Shown piece after piece: positions 1 through 6,248 of a DNA stretch of 8,702 nt; position 1 is the first letter of the stretch; each line of letters starts with the position of its first letter. Position numbers and translations under genes: made by a program. The notes under the pieces are model-generated. The model did not search any database. It was not told where the DNA came from and was given only the letters and a program-made list of their open reading frames with translations. The stretch covers positions 1 through 8,702 of the forward strand of contig JAIRQI010000152.1 of NCBI GenBank assembly GCA_031256575.1, given 5' to 3'. This DNA is from Coriobacteriales bacterium. GTDB taxonomy: Bacteria; Actinomycetota; Coriobacteriia; Coriobacteriales; UBA8131.

Positions 1-9
1 GTTGGCTTT

Positions 10-999
10 CTAGTTGTAGTAGCTGAAGCGCAGTTTTAGGAACTCGTCGTAGGCCCAGCCGGCCCGCTCGATTTCGGCTTCGGTGAAGGAGACCATGCCA
101 AAGGGGCTGAACTCAAAGAGGGCAAAACCGCCGCCCGGAGCCATCATGTCCATGTAATCCTTCATGGCTGCCCGTACCTCTTCTTCGGTGGTGCCTTCGG
201 GCATCATGCGGATGTCCAGGCCGCCGGAGCACATAGCCATGTTGGTGCCGAATTTCTCCTTGATGGCTACTTCGTCGTTGGAGCCTTGGACCGGGTCCCA
301 GAAGCTGACCCCCATGTCTGCCAGGTCGTCCAGGTAAGCCTCAAAGTGGCCGCAGTTGTGGTGGCCGCAGGGCAGCCCGGCCTCGACGAAGACTGAGTAA
401 TAGCGCCGCCAGACTGGTGCAAAGATGTCTTGGAACATCTCCAGCGAGAGGAAGGGATTACGCTCGTGGGCGATGTCGTCGCCAAAATAGCCAAAGTCCA
501 GGTTGTAGAACTGGACCAGCTTCTTGGCTAAGCCAGCATAGAAGTCGCAGAGGTAATTGAGCAGGGCTTTGACTTCTTCAGGCTCTTCAAAGCAAGCTGT
601 CAGGCCCTCAGTGAAGCCCATGAAGCCAACCAAATCCTGGAAGAAGCCCATGCTGGTGGCACCGCCAAAGGGCAGATTGGGGTCACGGCGGTCGTTGGCT
701 TCTTTAGCCATGGCCCGCCAAGCCGAATCGTCCAGACCGAAGTCTGGGGCCTTGATGACGTCACGCCACTTGGTGATGTCGTTCAAGATGAAGTCGTGGG
801 TCTTGGGCATTGGTACTTCTAACACACCGCTGGGCATGACCCGCTCGACACCCCAGATAGAGACACCGGTACCGTCTGGGTTCATTGTTCCCATCAACTG
901 CATAGGCATATTGAAGCCCCACATCATGTTGTACTCGGGAACATACTCGGGTACTTGCCGGTTGGCGAGACGCATGAAATTGTCTCTGATACTTAGCAT
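10..999 (-). CDS. URO-D superfamily protein, corrinoid methyltransferase-like
   Basis: Predicted 329-residue soluble protein of the uroporphyrinogen decarboxylase superfamily. This superfamily holds true HemE and also the zinc methyltransferases (MtaA/CmuA type) that move methyl groups to or from corrinoid proteins or coenzymes. Visible motifs are GDD at 173-175, a CGHHNCGH segment (H214-x-C216, matching the H-x-C zinc ligands of MtaA-type enzymes), a GVSFWDPVQGS strand near 230-240 and APGGG at 287-291. MtaA-type enzymes have cysteine in that last loop (APGC); here it is glycine, so the third metal ligand is missing or supplied elsewhere, possibly by C257. The start is the ATG preceded by GGAGGT at 1006-1011, not the upstream in-frame start at 1032, which has no such site. 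It diverges from the XRE regulator gene. No corrinoid-protein gene is visible, so the substrate is unknown. A haem-pathway role seems unlikely because overall similarity to HemE is low. Family is secure; the reaction is inference. Confidence 0.85.
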   Translation of the reverse strand: MLSIRDNFMRLANRQVPEYVPEYNMMWGFNMPMQLMGTMNPDGTGVSIWGVERVMPSGVLEVPMPKTHDFILNDITKWRDVIKAPDFGLDDSAWRAMAKEANDRRDPNLPFGGATSMGFFQDLVGFMGFTEGLTACFEEPEEVKALLNYLCDFYAGLAKKLVQFYNLDFGYFGDDIAHERNPFLSLEMFQDIFAPVWRRYYSVFVEAGLPCGHHNCGHFEAYLDDLADMGVSFWDPVQGSNDEVAIKEKFGTNMAMCSGGLDIRMMPEGTTEEEVRAAMKDYMDMMAPGGGFALFEFSPFGMVSFTEAEIERAGWAYDEFLKLRFSYYN

Positions 1000-1022
1000 T
1001 ACATAACCTCCATTCCTGTTTT

Positions 1023-1056
1023 CGTACAGCAATCGGTACGTTTATTCACCATTATA
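1023..1056 (-). promoter_or_regulatory. Candidate -10 and small inverted repeat upstream of first URO-D-like gene
   Basis: Reading the minus strand, a perfect TATAAT lies at 1051-1056, about 50 bases upstream of the start codon. No good -35 is found 16-18 bp further upstream, so the promoter may need an activator. Between this box and the ribosome binding site, CGTAC (1023-1027) and GTACG (1036-1040) form a 5-bp inverted repeat close to the expected transcription start. The -10 match is seen; its function is inferred. Confidence 0.4.
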
Positions 1057-1140
1057 ATCATCTCTGGGGAGCAAAACGGGTATGCTGCGGGGAGTATTTG
1101 TGTACAATTTGCGCTAATTGAGGAGTCAGTATTTCAGCAG

Positions 1141-1159
1141 AACGCCTGATAAACGCCTG
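1141..1159. repeat. Direct repeat AACGCCTG, 11-bp period
   Basis: AACGCCTG occurs at 1141-1148 and again at 1152-1159. The 11-bp period is about one helical turn, so both copies face the same side of the DNA. It lies in the divergent intergenic region and may be a tandem binding site for a regulator, possibly the adjacent XRE protein. Confidence 0.4.
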
Positions 1160-1162
1160 TAT

Positions 1163-1221
1163 TTGCGTTTCGCAACCGCTAGTTGCGTAAAATTCCAACC
1201 AAAATTGGTGGCAGCAACTAG
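1163..1221. promoter_or_regulatory. Cluster of inverted repeats upstream of XRE regulator gene
   Basis: Several dyads are nested here. CTAGTTGC (1179-1186) pairs perfectly with GCAACTAG (1214-1221). ACCAA (1198-1202) and TTGGT (1205-1209) make a compact dyad inside it. TTGCG-TTT-CGCAA lies just before them (1163-1175). A possible -10, TATTAT, is at 1245-1250, 28 bases before the start codon, with no convincing -35. The pattern looks like operator sites for the URO-D-like gene, the regulator gene, or both. It has no T-tract, so it is not a terminator. The repeats are seen; the operator role is inferred. Confidence 0.45.
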
Positions 1222-1277
1222 GGCGCAACCATAGCATGAATGCCGTATTATTAATTCAACGGCGAGAAGGAGATACT

Positions 1278-2279
1278 ATGAACGTCGAAATCGCTGAGCG
1301 TCTAGCGAAAAGACGCAGGGAGGCCGGGCTCTCACAAGAAACCTTAGCGGAGCGACTGGGAGTCACCCGCCAGGCAGTCAGCAAATGGGAGCGCTCGGAA
1401 TCGTCGCCAGACACCGATAACCTGATAGCTCTAGCCAGGCTCTATGATGTGTCGCTAGATGAGCTGCTTTATGTAGATTCAGCTATCGAAGAGGATATTT
1501 CTTACGAAGCTCAAGACCGGGCGCGTGCTAATGATTTTGTGACAACCGAAAACAGCAGCAGCCAGGGCTCCGAGTTTAGTAGCCAGGGCTCCGAGACTGG
1601 CAGCCAGGGCTCCGAGAGCAGGGGCCAAGACTCCGAGACCAGTGGCTTCTCGGAAGCCAGTAGTGGTGGGCCCTCAGTCTATGTCAATGACGACGAAGAC
1701 TATGTTCACATCAATTGGCGAGACGGTGTGCATGTCAAAGATTCCAAGACCGGCGAGGAAGTGCATGTCGGCTGGAAAGGTATTGATATCAAAGACCCGG
1801 GGGGAGAACATAACTGGTCTGGTGAGTGGGGAGACTGGGAGAACTGGACTGATGGTAAAGGCCAAAGAATAGTCTGTAGTAAGAAGACGAATGTCTGGTA
1901 CAAGTTCCCCTTTCCAATATTAGTGATTATCGTCTACTTACTGATGGGATTCTTTGCTCCAGCGCTGAAAATGCCAGTGGGAACGGTTACCGCTTGGGGG
2001 TACGGCTTGTTCACGTTTGCCTTGATTCCTATCTACTACATGACTGTTGACGCTCTGATTAAGCACTACATAATTCGCTTTTTTGAAGGCCTCTACCCAT
2101 TCATTTGCTTTATCAGCTTTCTCTGGATGTGGCTGATGATGGGAATACCACATCCAGCTTGGGTTATATTCTTGACCATTCCCATAGTCGAGTGGGCGCT
2201 AGAAGCAATTCATAGGCACCATAAAAAAACAGAGCCAGAAGTCGTCGTGGTCAGCACAGACCAAAGTAGTGTGAACTGA
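1278..2279 (+). CDS. XRE-family regulator with repeat linker and C-terminal membrane domain
   Basis: Predicted 333-residue membrane-attached DNA-binding protein. Residues 7-60 form a classic HTH_3/XRE domain, with the helix-turn-helix around LSQETLAERLGVTRQAVSKW (18-37). Residues 93-120 are four tandem heptads (SSSQGSE, FSSQGSE, TGSQGSE, SRGQDSE). A short duplicated beta-like motif follows (HINWRDGVHVKD at 144-155, HVGWKGIDIKD at 163-173), then a segment with W180, W184, W187 and W190. Four hydrophobic stretches lie at about 210-230, 236-258, 270-290 and 293-311, ending in a basic HRHHKK cytoplasmic-type tail. The ATG is chosen because AAGGAG at 1267-1272 sits five bases upstream; an in-frame start at 1236 lacks a site. 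The likely role is transcription control coupled to a membrane or envelope signal. Targets are unknown, with the two flanking URO-D-like genes the obvious candidates. Its stop lies only four bases from the end of the convergent second URO-D-like gene. Confidence 0.85.
   Translation: MNVEIAERLAKRRREAGLSQETLAERLGVTRQAVSKWERSESSPDTDNLIALARLYDVSLDELLYVDSAIEEDISYEAQDRARANDFVTTENSSSQGSEFSSQGSETGSQGSESRGQDSETSGFSEASSGGPSVYVNDDEDYVHINWRDGVHVKDSKTGEEVHVGWKGIDIKDPGGEHNWSGEWGDWENWTDGKGQRIVCSKKTNVWYKFPFPILVIIVYLLMGFFAPALKMPVGTVTAWGYGLFTFALIPIYYMTVDALIKHYIIRFFEGLYPFICFISFLWMWLMMGIPHPAWVIFLTIPIVEWALEAIHRHHKKTEPEVVVVSTDQSSVN
1554..1637 (+). repeat. 21-bp tandem repeat coding for a heptad linker
   Basis: Four in-frame 21-bp units run from 1554 to 1637. 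The core AGCCAGGGCTCCGAG is identical at 1560-1574, 1581-1595 and 1602-1616; the fourth copy (1623-1637) is diverged. They encode the Ser/Gln/Gly/Glu-rich linker between the DNA-binding and membrane parts of the XRE regulator. Near-identity at DNA level suggests recent expansion and possible copy-number variation between strains. Confidence 0.9.
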
Positions 2280-2283
2280 CTAT

Positions 2284-3537
2284 TTAGTATTTGCCATATT
2301 CCTTGATAGTCTCAAAACAGGCAGCGACATTTTCAGGAATCGCATTGTAGAGACCACCATCGAAGTCGAAGACATACCCTCCACCCGGCGCTACGACATC
2401 CAGCAAGCGTTTGGTCTTCTCGATGACCTGCTCTTTGCTGGCGTAGGTGAGAAAGTGAGCTTCGAAGTTGCCGGTCAGGCAAGCGATATCACCCAGCTCT
2501 TGTTTGGCTAAAGCCATATCTACACCTTCAAAGTGCACAAGGCATTTACCCGGAGGCAGCTGCTTCAAAAACGCCAAGCGCGAGGTGTAGGGGCCTTCGG
2601 TATAGACATAGGGAATCATTCCGGCATCGATAATGGTGTTGACCATGGCCATCAGGTAGGGCCAGTAGTAAGTAGCGTACTGCTCATCGCTTAAGAAGCC
2701 GTCCATACCCTTGTGCATTGGAATGAAGACCAGGCGATTGGGATTCGAGCGAGCTCGCAGGCCAGCCAATACCAACTTGGCATGCTCGTCGAGGATTTGC
2801 TTGACCTCATCGGAATAATCGTAGAGGTCAGTGGACATGCCAATGGTACCTCGATAGAAATCACTGATGCTGTCATAGCTGACGATTACAGCACCGCCGG
2901 TCATTAGCGGATAACCCATCTCTTCGACCTCAGCGGCCAGCTGACCAGCCTGTTGGCTATACTCGGCGCTCATCTGGGCTAACTCAGCTAAATCATCAGC
3001 CATCGATTTGAAGTCAGGGTCAGCGAACAAGCCAGCCAGATAGCCGTAGTTCGGGGCTGACAAGAAAAGCAAATCGGTGTTCAACTTGGTCAGCGGCTCA
3101 AAGACCCCATAAGCCCTCGGCAGTACCCGGGTCAGTAAGGTGCCGGTTCTATCTTTCACGAAATGCTCGTACTCGTGCCCTTCTAGCAGGGGAAACTCTA
3201 TGAATTGCTGAATGGAGTTCTCGTCGATGACAGCCTCAGGCATACCAGCCCAGTAATTGGTCTTGCTCCGGCTCTTCTCCAACATCAGCCCCTGCCCTTC
3301 GCAACAATTGCCGATGGTGTGCCCAGAATCGATATCAAAGTCCAGCAGGTATTTCTTGATTGCTGACTTGGCTTTTTCGATGTCATAGACCACCTCCGCC
3401 ATAGTATAACCGCTGTAGTGGTAAGGAAAAGCATTGGTACCGGGTTCGAGAATCGGTACCCGGTCAGGTTCGGACAGCGCTATCGCATCTAGAAAACGCT
3501 GCTCTCTTACGTGGTAAGCAACAGAATTGTCGGACAT
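2284..3537 (-). CDS. URO-D superfamily protein, divergent (H-F-E variant)
   Basis: Predicted 417-residue soluble protein of the uroporphyrinogen decarboxylase/methyltransferase superfamily. It is about 90 residues longer than its neighbour at 10-999 and only distantly like it. The family is recognised from the N-terminal REQRFLDAIALSEPDRVPI, the SDEQYATYYWPYLMAMVNT helix (283-301), the strand PYVYTEGPY (309-317) and the C-terminal APGGGYVFDFDGG (383-395). Where methyltransferase members have H-x-C, this protein has LVHFEGVD, so H335 and E337 stand in the ligand positions. A CC pair occurs at 78-79. Metal binding, if any, must therefore differ from MtaA. The ATG at 3537 is preferred because AAGGAGG (3542-3548) lies four bases upstream; an in-frame ATG 36 bases earlier lacks such a site. 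It converges on the XRE gene with a 4-bp gap and diverges from the purine permease. A corrinoid-linked demethylation role is plausible but unproven. Confidence 0.82.
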   Translation of the reverse strand: MSDNSVAYHVREQRFLDAIALSEPDRVPILEPGTNAFPYHYSGYTMAEVVYDIEKAKSAIKKYLLDFDIDSGHTIGNCCEGQGLMLEKSRSKTNYWAGMPEAVIDENSIQQFIEFPLLEGHEYEHFVKDRTGTLLTRVLPRAYGVFEPLTKLNTDLLFLSAPNYGYLAGLFADPDFKSMADDLAELAQMSAEYSQQAGQLAAEVEEMGYPLMTGGAVIVSYDSISDFYRGTIGMSTDLYDYSDEVKQILDEHAKLVLAGLRARSNPNRLVFIPMHKGMDGFLSDEQYATYYWPYLMAMVNTIIDAGMIPYVYTEGPYTSRLAFLKQLPPGKCLVHFEGVDMALAKQELGDIACLTGNFEAHFLTYASKEQVIEKTKRLLDVVAPGGGYVFDFDGGLYNAIPENVAACFETIKEYGKY

Positions 3538-3585
3538 GGTGCCTCCTTCTTTTTGAGCTTGTTTGCATCCCATCCCTGACTAAAT

Positions 3586-3604
3586 GTATAGATAAATTCT
3601 ATAC
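3586..3604. promoter_or_regulatory. 19-bp perfect dyad, candidate operator
   Basis: GTATAGATAAATTCTATAC has 7-bp perfectly complementary arms around a 5-base centre. It covers the -10 box and expected transcription start of the second URO-D-like gene, the classic position for a repressor site. There is no T-tract, so it is not a terminator. The binding protein is unknown. Confidence 0.55.
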
Positions 3605-3624
3605 CGAGAGGCTCTGTATTCCAA
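3596..3624 (-). promoter_or_regulatory. Promoter of the second URO-D-like gene
   Basis: On the minus strand, TTGGAA (3619-3624) and TAGAAT (3596-3601) are separated by exactly 17 bp. They match 4/6 and 5/6 of the sigma70/sigmaA consensus. Transcription would start near 3590 and give a leader of about 50 bases that includes the AAGGAGG site. Confidence 0.5.
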
Positions 3625-3682
3625 GTGAAAATCTTAAGGAGAAGGGCTGAGCGGGAGGCTAGTAATAGAGTTGACGGTAGCA

Positions 3683-3734
3683 GCACAGGCATCGAGTGAA
3701 ATTCCTGTGCAAATAAAACCACTTCAGATATAGT
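3683..3734 (+). promoter_or_regulatory. Inverted repeat and possible -10 upstream of purine permease
   Basis: GCACAGG (3683-3689) and CCTGTGC (3704-3710) are perfect 7-bp arms separated by 14 bases. Downstream, TATAGT (3729-3734) could be a -10, placing the repeat over the -35 region, where no consensus hexamer is seen. TTGACG at 3671-3676 resembles a -35 but has no matching -10 at 16-18 bp. The repeat may be an operator. I looked for a purine riboswitch in the leader and did not recognise one. Confidence 0.4.
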
Positions 3735-3785
3735 GAAATAGGATGAATTAAGTTGTTCATAGCGACATCGAAGGGAGAGTGCGAA

Positions 3786-5207
3786 GTGTTCAAATTCGAG
3801 TTGAAAAAGTATGGGACGAATGTCCGCACGGAAGTCATTGCCGGTCTGGCGACATTCGTCACTATGGCTTACATCATCATTGTTAATCAATCGATTTTGA
3901 GTATGACCGGCATCCCGGCAGGGGCGGTGATTTTGGCTACCTGTATTGCCTCAGCCTTGGGCACCTTGATGATGGCTATAGCTAATGTGCCTTATGCTCA
4001 AGCACCCGGCATGGGGCTGAACGCATTCTTTACTTTCACCGTTTGTTTCGGGTTAGGTTTTACCTGGCAACAGGCTCTGGCGATGGTCTTTATCTGCGGA
4101 ATCATTAACCTGGCAATAACTGTGACCAGTATTCGCAAGCATATCATCGCCTCGATTCCGAAGTCCCTGCAGTCAGCAATCGGAGCCGGTATCGGTATCT
4201 TTATCGCCTACATTGGAATCAAGAATGCCAACCTGCTACAGTTCACCAGCGACCCAGGTACTTACCAGGTATTAGGAGACGGTAACCCCCTGACATCGAC
4301 AATCGTAGCGGGAGCAGGTGCGGTGCCAGCGATGGTTTCGATTAACACTGTTCCGCTGATACTGGCAGTCTGCTCAATCATCTTGATGGCGGTTCTGATG
4401 GCGCGCGAGGTACCTGGAGCGATACTTATCTCGATTGTCTGCTCAACCTTTGTCGGCGCTTTATTTGGACTGACCAGTTTTGATTTTTCAGGCTACATGG
4501 CCGGACTGGGTGACTCCTTCACTGAACTAGGCTCGGTGTTCGGGACCTCGGTATTAGCCATTCCATCGTTATTTGCTGACCCGGCAAAGATTGTCTTGGT
4601 CATTGCCACGATATTCGCTTTCTCACTGACCGATGTCTTTGATACCATCGGCACCTTCATTGGCACCGGCCGCTCGACCGGTATCTTCAGCGCCAAGGAG
4701 ATTGACAATATCGCCAACAGTAAGGGCTTCTCCACACGTCTTGACAAAGCCTTGTTGGCTGATGCTACAGCGACCTCGATTGGCTCTTTGTTTGGGACAT
4801 CGAATGTCACCACCTATGTGGAATCAGCCGCTGGCATAGCTGCTGGTGGCCGTACCGGACTGACCGCGTTGACTACAGCAGCTTGTTTTGTGCTCTCAAT
4901 CGTTTTCGCTCCCTTGGTGCTGGCGGTACCGGGTTGGGCGACTGCCCCAGCCTTGATTATCGTCGGTGTCTTAATGGCTGCTCCCTTGAAAGATATCAAT
5001 TGGTCTGACCTCAGCGAAGCCATTCCGGCCTTTTTCGCAGCGACCATGATGGCTTTCTTCTACAGCATCTCGGTCGGCATTGCCTGTGGCTTCATCTTTT
5101 ATTGTGTGACCAAGATTATTTGTGGCAAGGCCAAAGATATCCATCCGGTTTTGGCGGTGGTAACGCTGTTATTTATCTTGAATTTCGTGTTGCTGGCCCT
5201 AATCTAG
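3786..5207 (+). CDS. NCS2-family purine permease (AzgA-like)
   Basis: Predicted 473-residue integral membrane transporter that imports purine bases (adenine, guanine or hypoxanthine in characterised AzgA/PbuG members), probably by proton symport. Diagnostic features are the start FKFELKKYGTNVRTEVIAG, QAPGMGLNAFF at 72-82, LTDVFDTIGT at 281-290, LLADATATSIGSLFG at 323-337, GTSNVTTYVESAAG at 337-350 and GGRTGLTA at 354-361. Hydrophobic segments fill most of the chain. Length suits the family (about 430-490). The start is assigned to GTG at 3786: AAGGGAG (3771-3777) lies eight bases upstream and family proteins begin just before FKFEL. An in-frame TTG at 3753 has no good site. It faces a phosphoribosyltransferase gene that could trap the imported base as a nucleotide. 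Which base is carried cannot be told from sequence. Confidence 0.93.
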   Translation: MFKFELKKYGTNVRTEVIAGLATFVTMAYIIIVNQSILSMTGIPAGAVILATCIASALGTLMMAIANVPYAQAPGMGLNAFFTFTVCFGLGFTWQQALAMVFICGIINLAITVTSIRKHIIASIPKSLQSAIGAGIGIFIAYIGIKNANLLQFTSDPGTYQVLGDGNPLTSTIVAGAGAVPAMVSINTVPLILAVCSIILMAVLMAREVPGAILISIVCSTFVGALFGLTSFDFSGYMAGLGDSFTELGSVFGTSVLAIPSLFADPAKIVLVIATIFAFSLTDVFDTIGTFIGTGRSTGIFSAKEIDNIANSKGFSTRLDKALLADATATSIGSLFGTSNVTTYVESAAGIAAGGRTGLTALTTAACFVLSIVFAPLVLAVPGWATAPALIIVGVLMAAPLKDINWSDLSEAIPAFFAATMMAFFYSISVGIACGFIFYCVTKIICGKAKDIHPVLAVVTLLFILNFVLLALI

Positions 5208-5222
5208 CAGTAGGGTTTTTTT
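5197..5222 (+). terminator. Probable intrinsic terminator of the purine permease gene
   Basis: CCCTA (5197-5201) and TAGGG (5211-5215) form a short stem, extendable by two G-U pairs, followed by seven T residues (5216-5222). The permease stop codon lies in the loop. The stem is short, so efficiency is uncertain, but the T-tract is strong. Confidence 0.5.
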
Positions 5223-5226
5223 GGCG

Positions 5227-5253
5227 GGGCGGCGAGGGTGACAGCCGCCCTTT
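5227..5253 (+). other. GC-rich hairpin just after the permease terminator
   Basis: GGGCGGC (5227-5233) and GCCGCCC (5244-5250) make a perfect 7-bp GC stem with a 10-base loop, followed only by TTT. It may back up the preceding terminator or stabilise the transcript 3' end. It lies immediately before the decayed PLDc_N locus. Confidence 0.35.
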
Positions 5254-5277
5254 CAAGAGGGGTCTAGAAAGAGTGAT

Positions 5278-5548
5278 ATCGATTGGTGGGCATCATTATC
5301 TGAATATGCTGTTTTTGTTATTCCTTTAATAGTGGTTCAGTTCGGGTTGATGGTTGCTGCCCTTATCCACATCTTTCGACATAAAAACTACAGAACAGGC
5401 AATCGTCTGCTCTGGGTGATTTTGGTAGTCTGCATAAACTTCGTCGGGCCAATTATTTACTTTGTACTGGCCGATGGTAGTTGCCGTCATTGCCTCAGCG
5501 GCCCTAGTTTGCTCTGCAGTGTGGGTATTTGCGAAGAAGCAGCTTTAG
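5278..5548 (+). pseudogene. Remnant of a PLDc_N-domain membrane protein, frame-broken
   Basis: The frame through 5281-5478 reads as a small two-helix PLDc_N domain (phospholipase D/nuclease N-terminal, YxlE-like). It begins DWWASLSEYAVFVIPL, then VVQFGLMVAALIHIFRHK, a basic loop, RLLWVILVVCINFVGPIIYF and VLADG. The frame is open from 5242, but no ATG, GTG or TTG occurs before GTG 5332, which is inside the first helix and has no ribosome binding site. ATC at 5278 is where a start would be expected. After VLADG the frame turns to non-membrane sequence (CRHCLSGPS), while the +1 frame from ATG 5474 encodes VVAVIASAALVCSAVWVF followed by AKKQL and a stop at 5546-5548. That looks like the last helix of a membrane protein. 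PLDc_N proteins often precede ABC-transporter genes, so this may be a deletion scar joining the start of such an operon to its end. Alternatives are a simple frameshift or two tiny overlapping ORFs. Confidence 0.5.
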
Positions 5549-5570
5549 GTTGAAGGGCCAATTGTTATCT

Positions 5571-6170
5571 TTATGATGCTTCAGCAGGGGAGTATTGTTC
5601 CGACATCGCTGGCAGAGGAATATGGTCGAGACTGACCACCGGTACTCCTTCAAATTCCTGCCAGGCCACCTCTTCAGTTAAGACAACGGCAATCACTATG
5701 ACTTGGCAGTCAATCCGCTCAGCCATCTGAAGCATAGCCCGTAATGTACCTCCAGTTGAGAGCACGTCATCGAGTATGCAGACCTTCTTACCTTTGAGCA
5801 GCTCAAGCTTATCTTGGCCAAGATAGAAATGCTGCAAGCTGGTTGTAGTTATAGACTGGACGGCGACGGAGACCGGGTTAGGCATATAGAGCTTGAGGCT
5901 TTTGCGCAGAACTACATATTCGGAGTGACCAAGAGAGTTAGCCAGCTCCTGAGCCAAGCCAATTGCCTTAGCCTCTGCTGTCAGCAGGATATCGAAATCA
6001 AAGCCAGCTAACTTGTCTTTGAGAGCCGTAGCAGCGAATTCATTCCATGCAGTCTGGCCCATCATGTCTAGAGCATAGATACCAAACCCTGCGCCACTTC
6101 TGACCAACGGTAGACTAATCGGCTCAACTGCACCGATATCGACCGGCCAGGACCCCGGCCATTCGCTCAT
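5571..6170 (-). CDS. Purine-type phosphoribosyltransferase
   Basis: Predicted 199-residue cytosolic type I phosphoribosyltransferase, which would join a purine base to PRPP to give the nucleoside monophosphate. The PRPP-binding loop is VCILDDVLSTGGT at 130-142, with D134, D135, T139 and G140. TAEAKAIGLAQELANSLG at 64-81 and VVLRKSLKLYM at 86-96 are typical of the adenine/xanthine phosphoribosyltransferase group. The start is the ATG with GGAGGT (6175-6180) four bases upstream; an in-frame TTG four codons earlier overlaps that site. The stop lies 22 bases from the end of the PLDc_N remnant, and the gene converges on the purine permease, so import and phosphoribosylation are probably linked. 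Base specificity (adenine, xanthine or guanine) cannot be fixed, so no symbol is given. No clear promoter is seen upstream. Confidence 0.85.
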   Translation of the reverse strand: MSEWPGSWPVDIGAVEPISLPLVRSGAGFGIYALDMMGQTAWNEFAATALKDKLAGFDFDILLTAEAKAIGLAQELANSLGHSEYVVLRKSLKLYMPNPVSVAVQSITTTSLQHFYLGQDKLELLKGKKVCILDDVLSTGGTLRAMLQMAERIDCQVIVIAVVLTEEVAWQEFEGVPVVSLDHIPLPAMSEQYSPAEAS

Positions 6171-6248
6171 ACCAACCTCCAAGCTTCAAAATAGAAGAAT
6201 GATTGGAAGTTTACCATTTCGTTTAAGCCGGCGGGCTTTGAACACACT

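Noticed and set aside
557..1006. 149-residue plus-strand open frame
   Set aside because: It lies wholly opposite the first URO-D-like gene, whose protein shows clear family motifs. The plus-strand translation shows none and has no ribosome binding site that I could see.
3604..3785. Purine riboswitch in the permease leader
   Set aside because: I could not find the conserved three-way-junction core sequences. The only structure seen is the 7-bp inverted repeat, with no terminator alternative.
3507..3890. 127-residue minus-strand open frame across the intergenic region
   Set aside because: It overlaps the starts of both the second URO-D-like gene and the permease, has no family motif, and covers the promoter and operator signals.
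5332..5553. Intact 73-residue protein starting at GTG 5332
   Set aside because: The GTG is inside the first PLDc_N helix, has no ribosome binding site, and the C-terminal third is not membrane-like in this frame. A remnant fits better.
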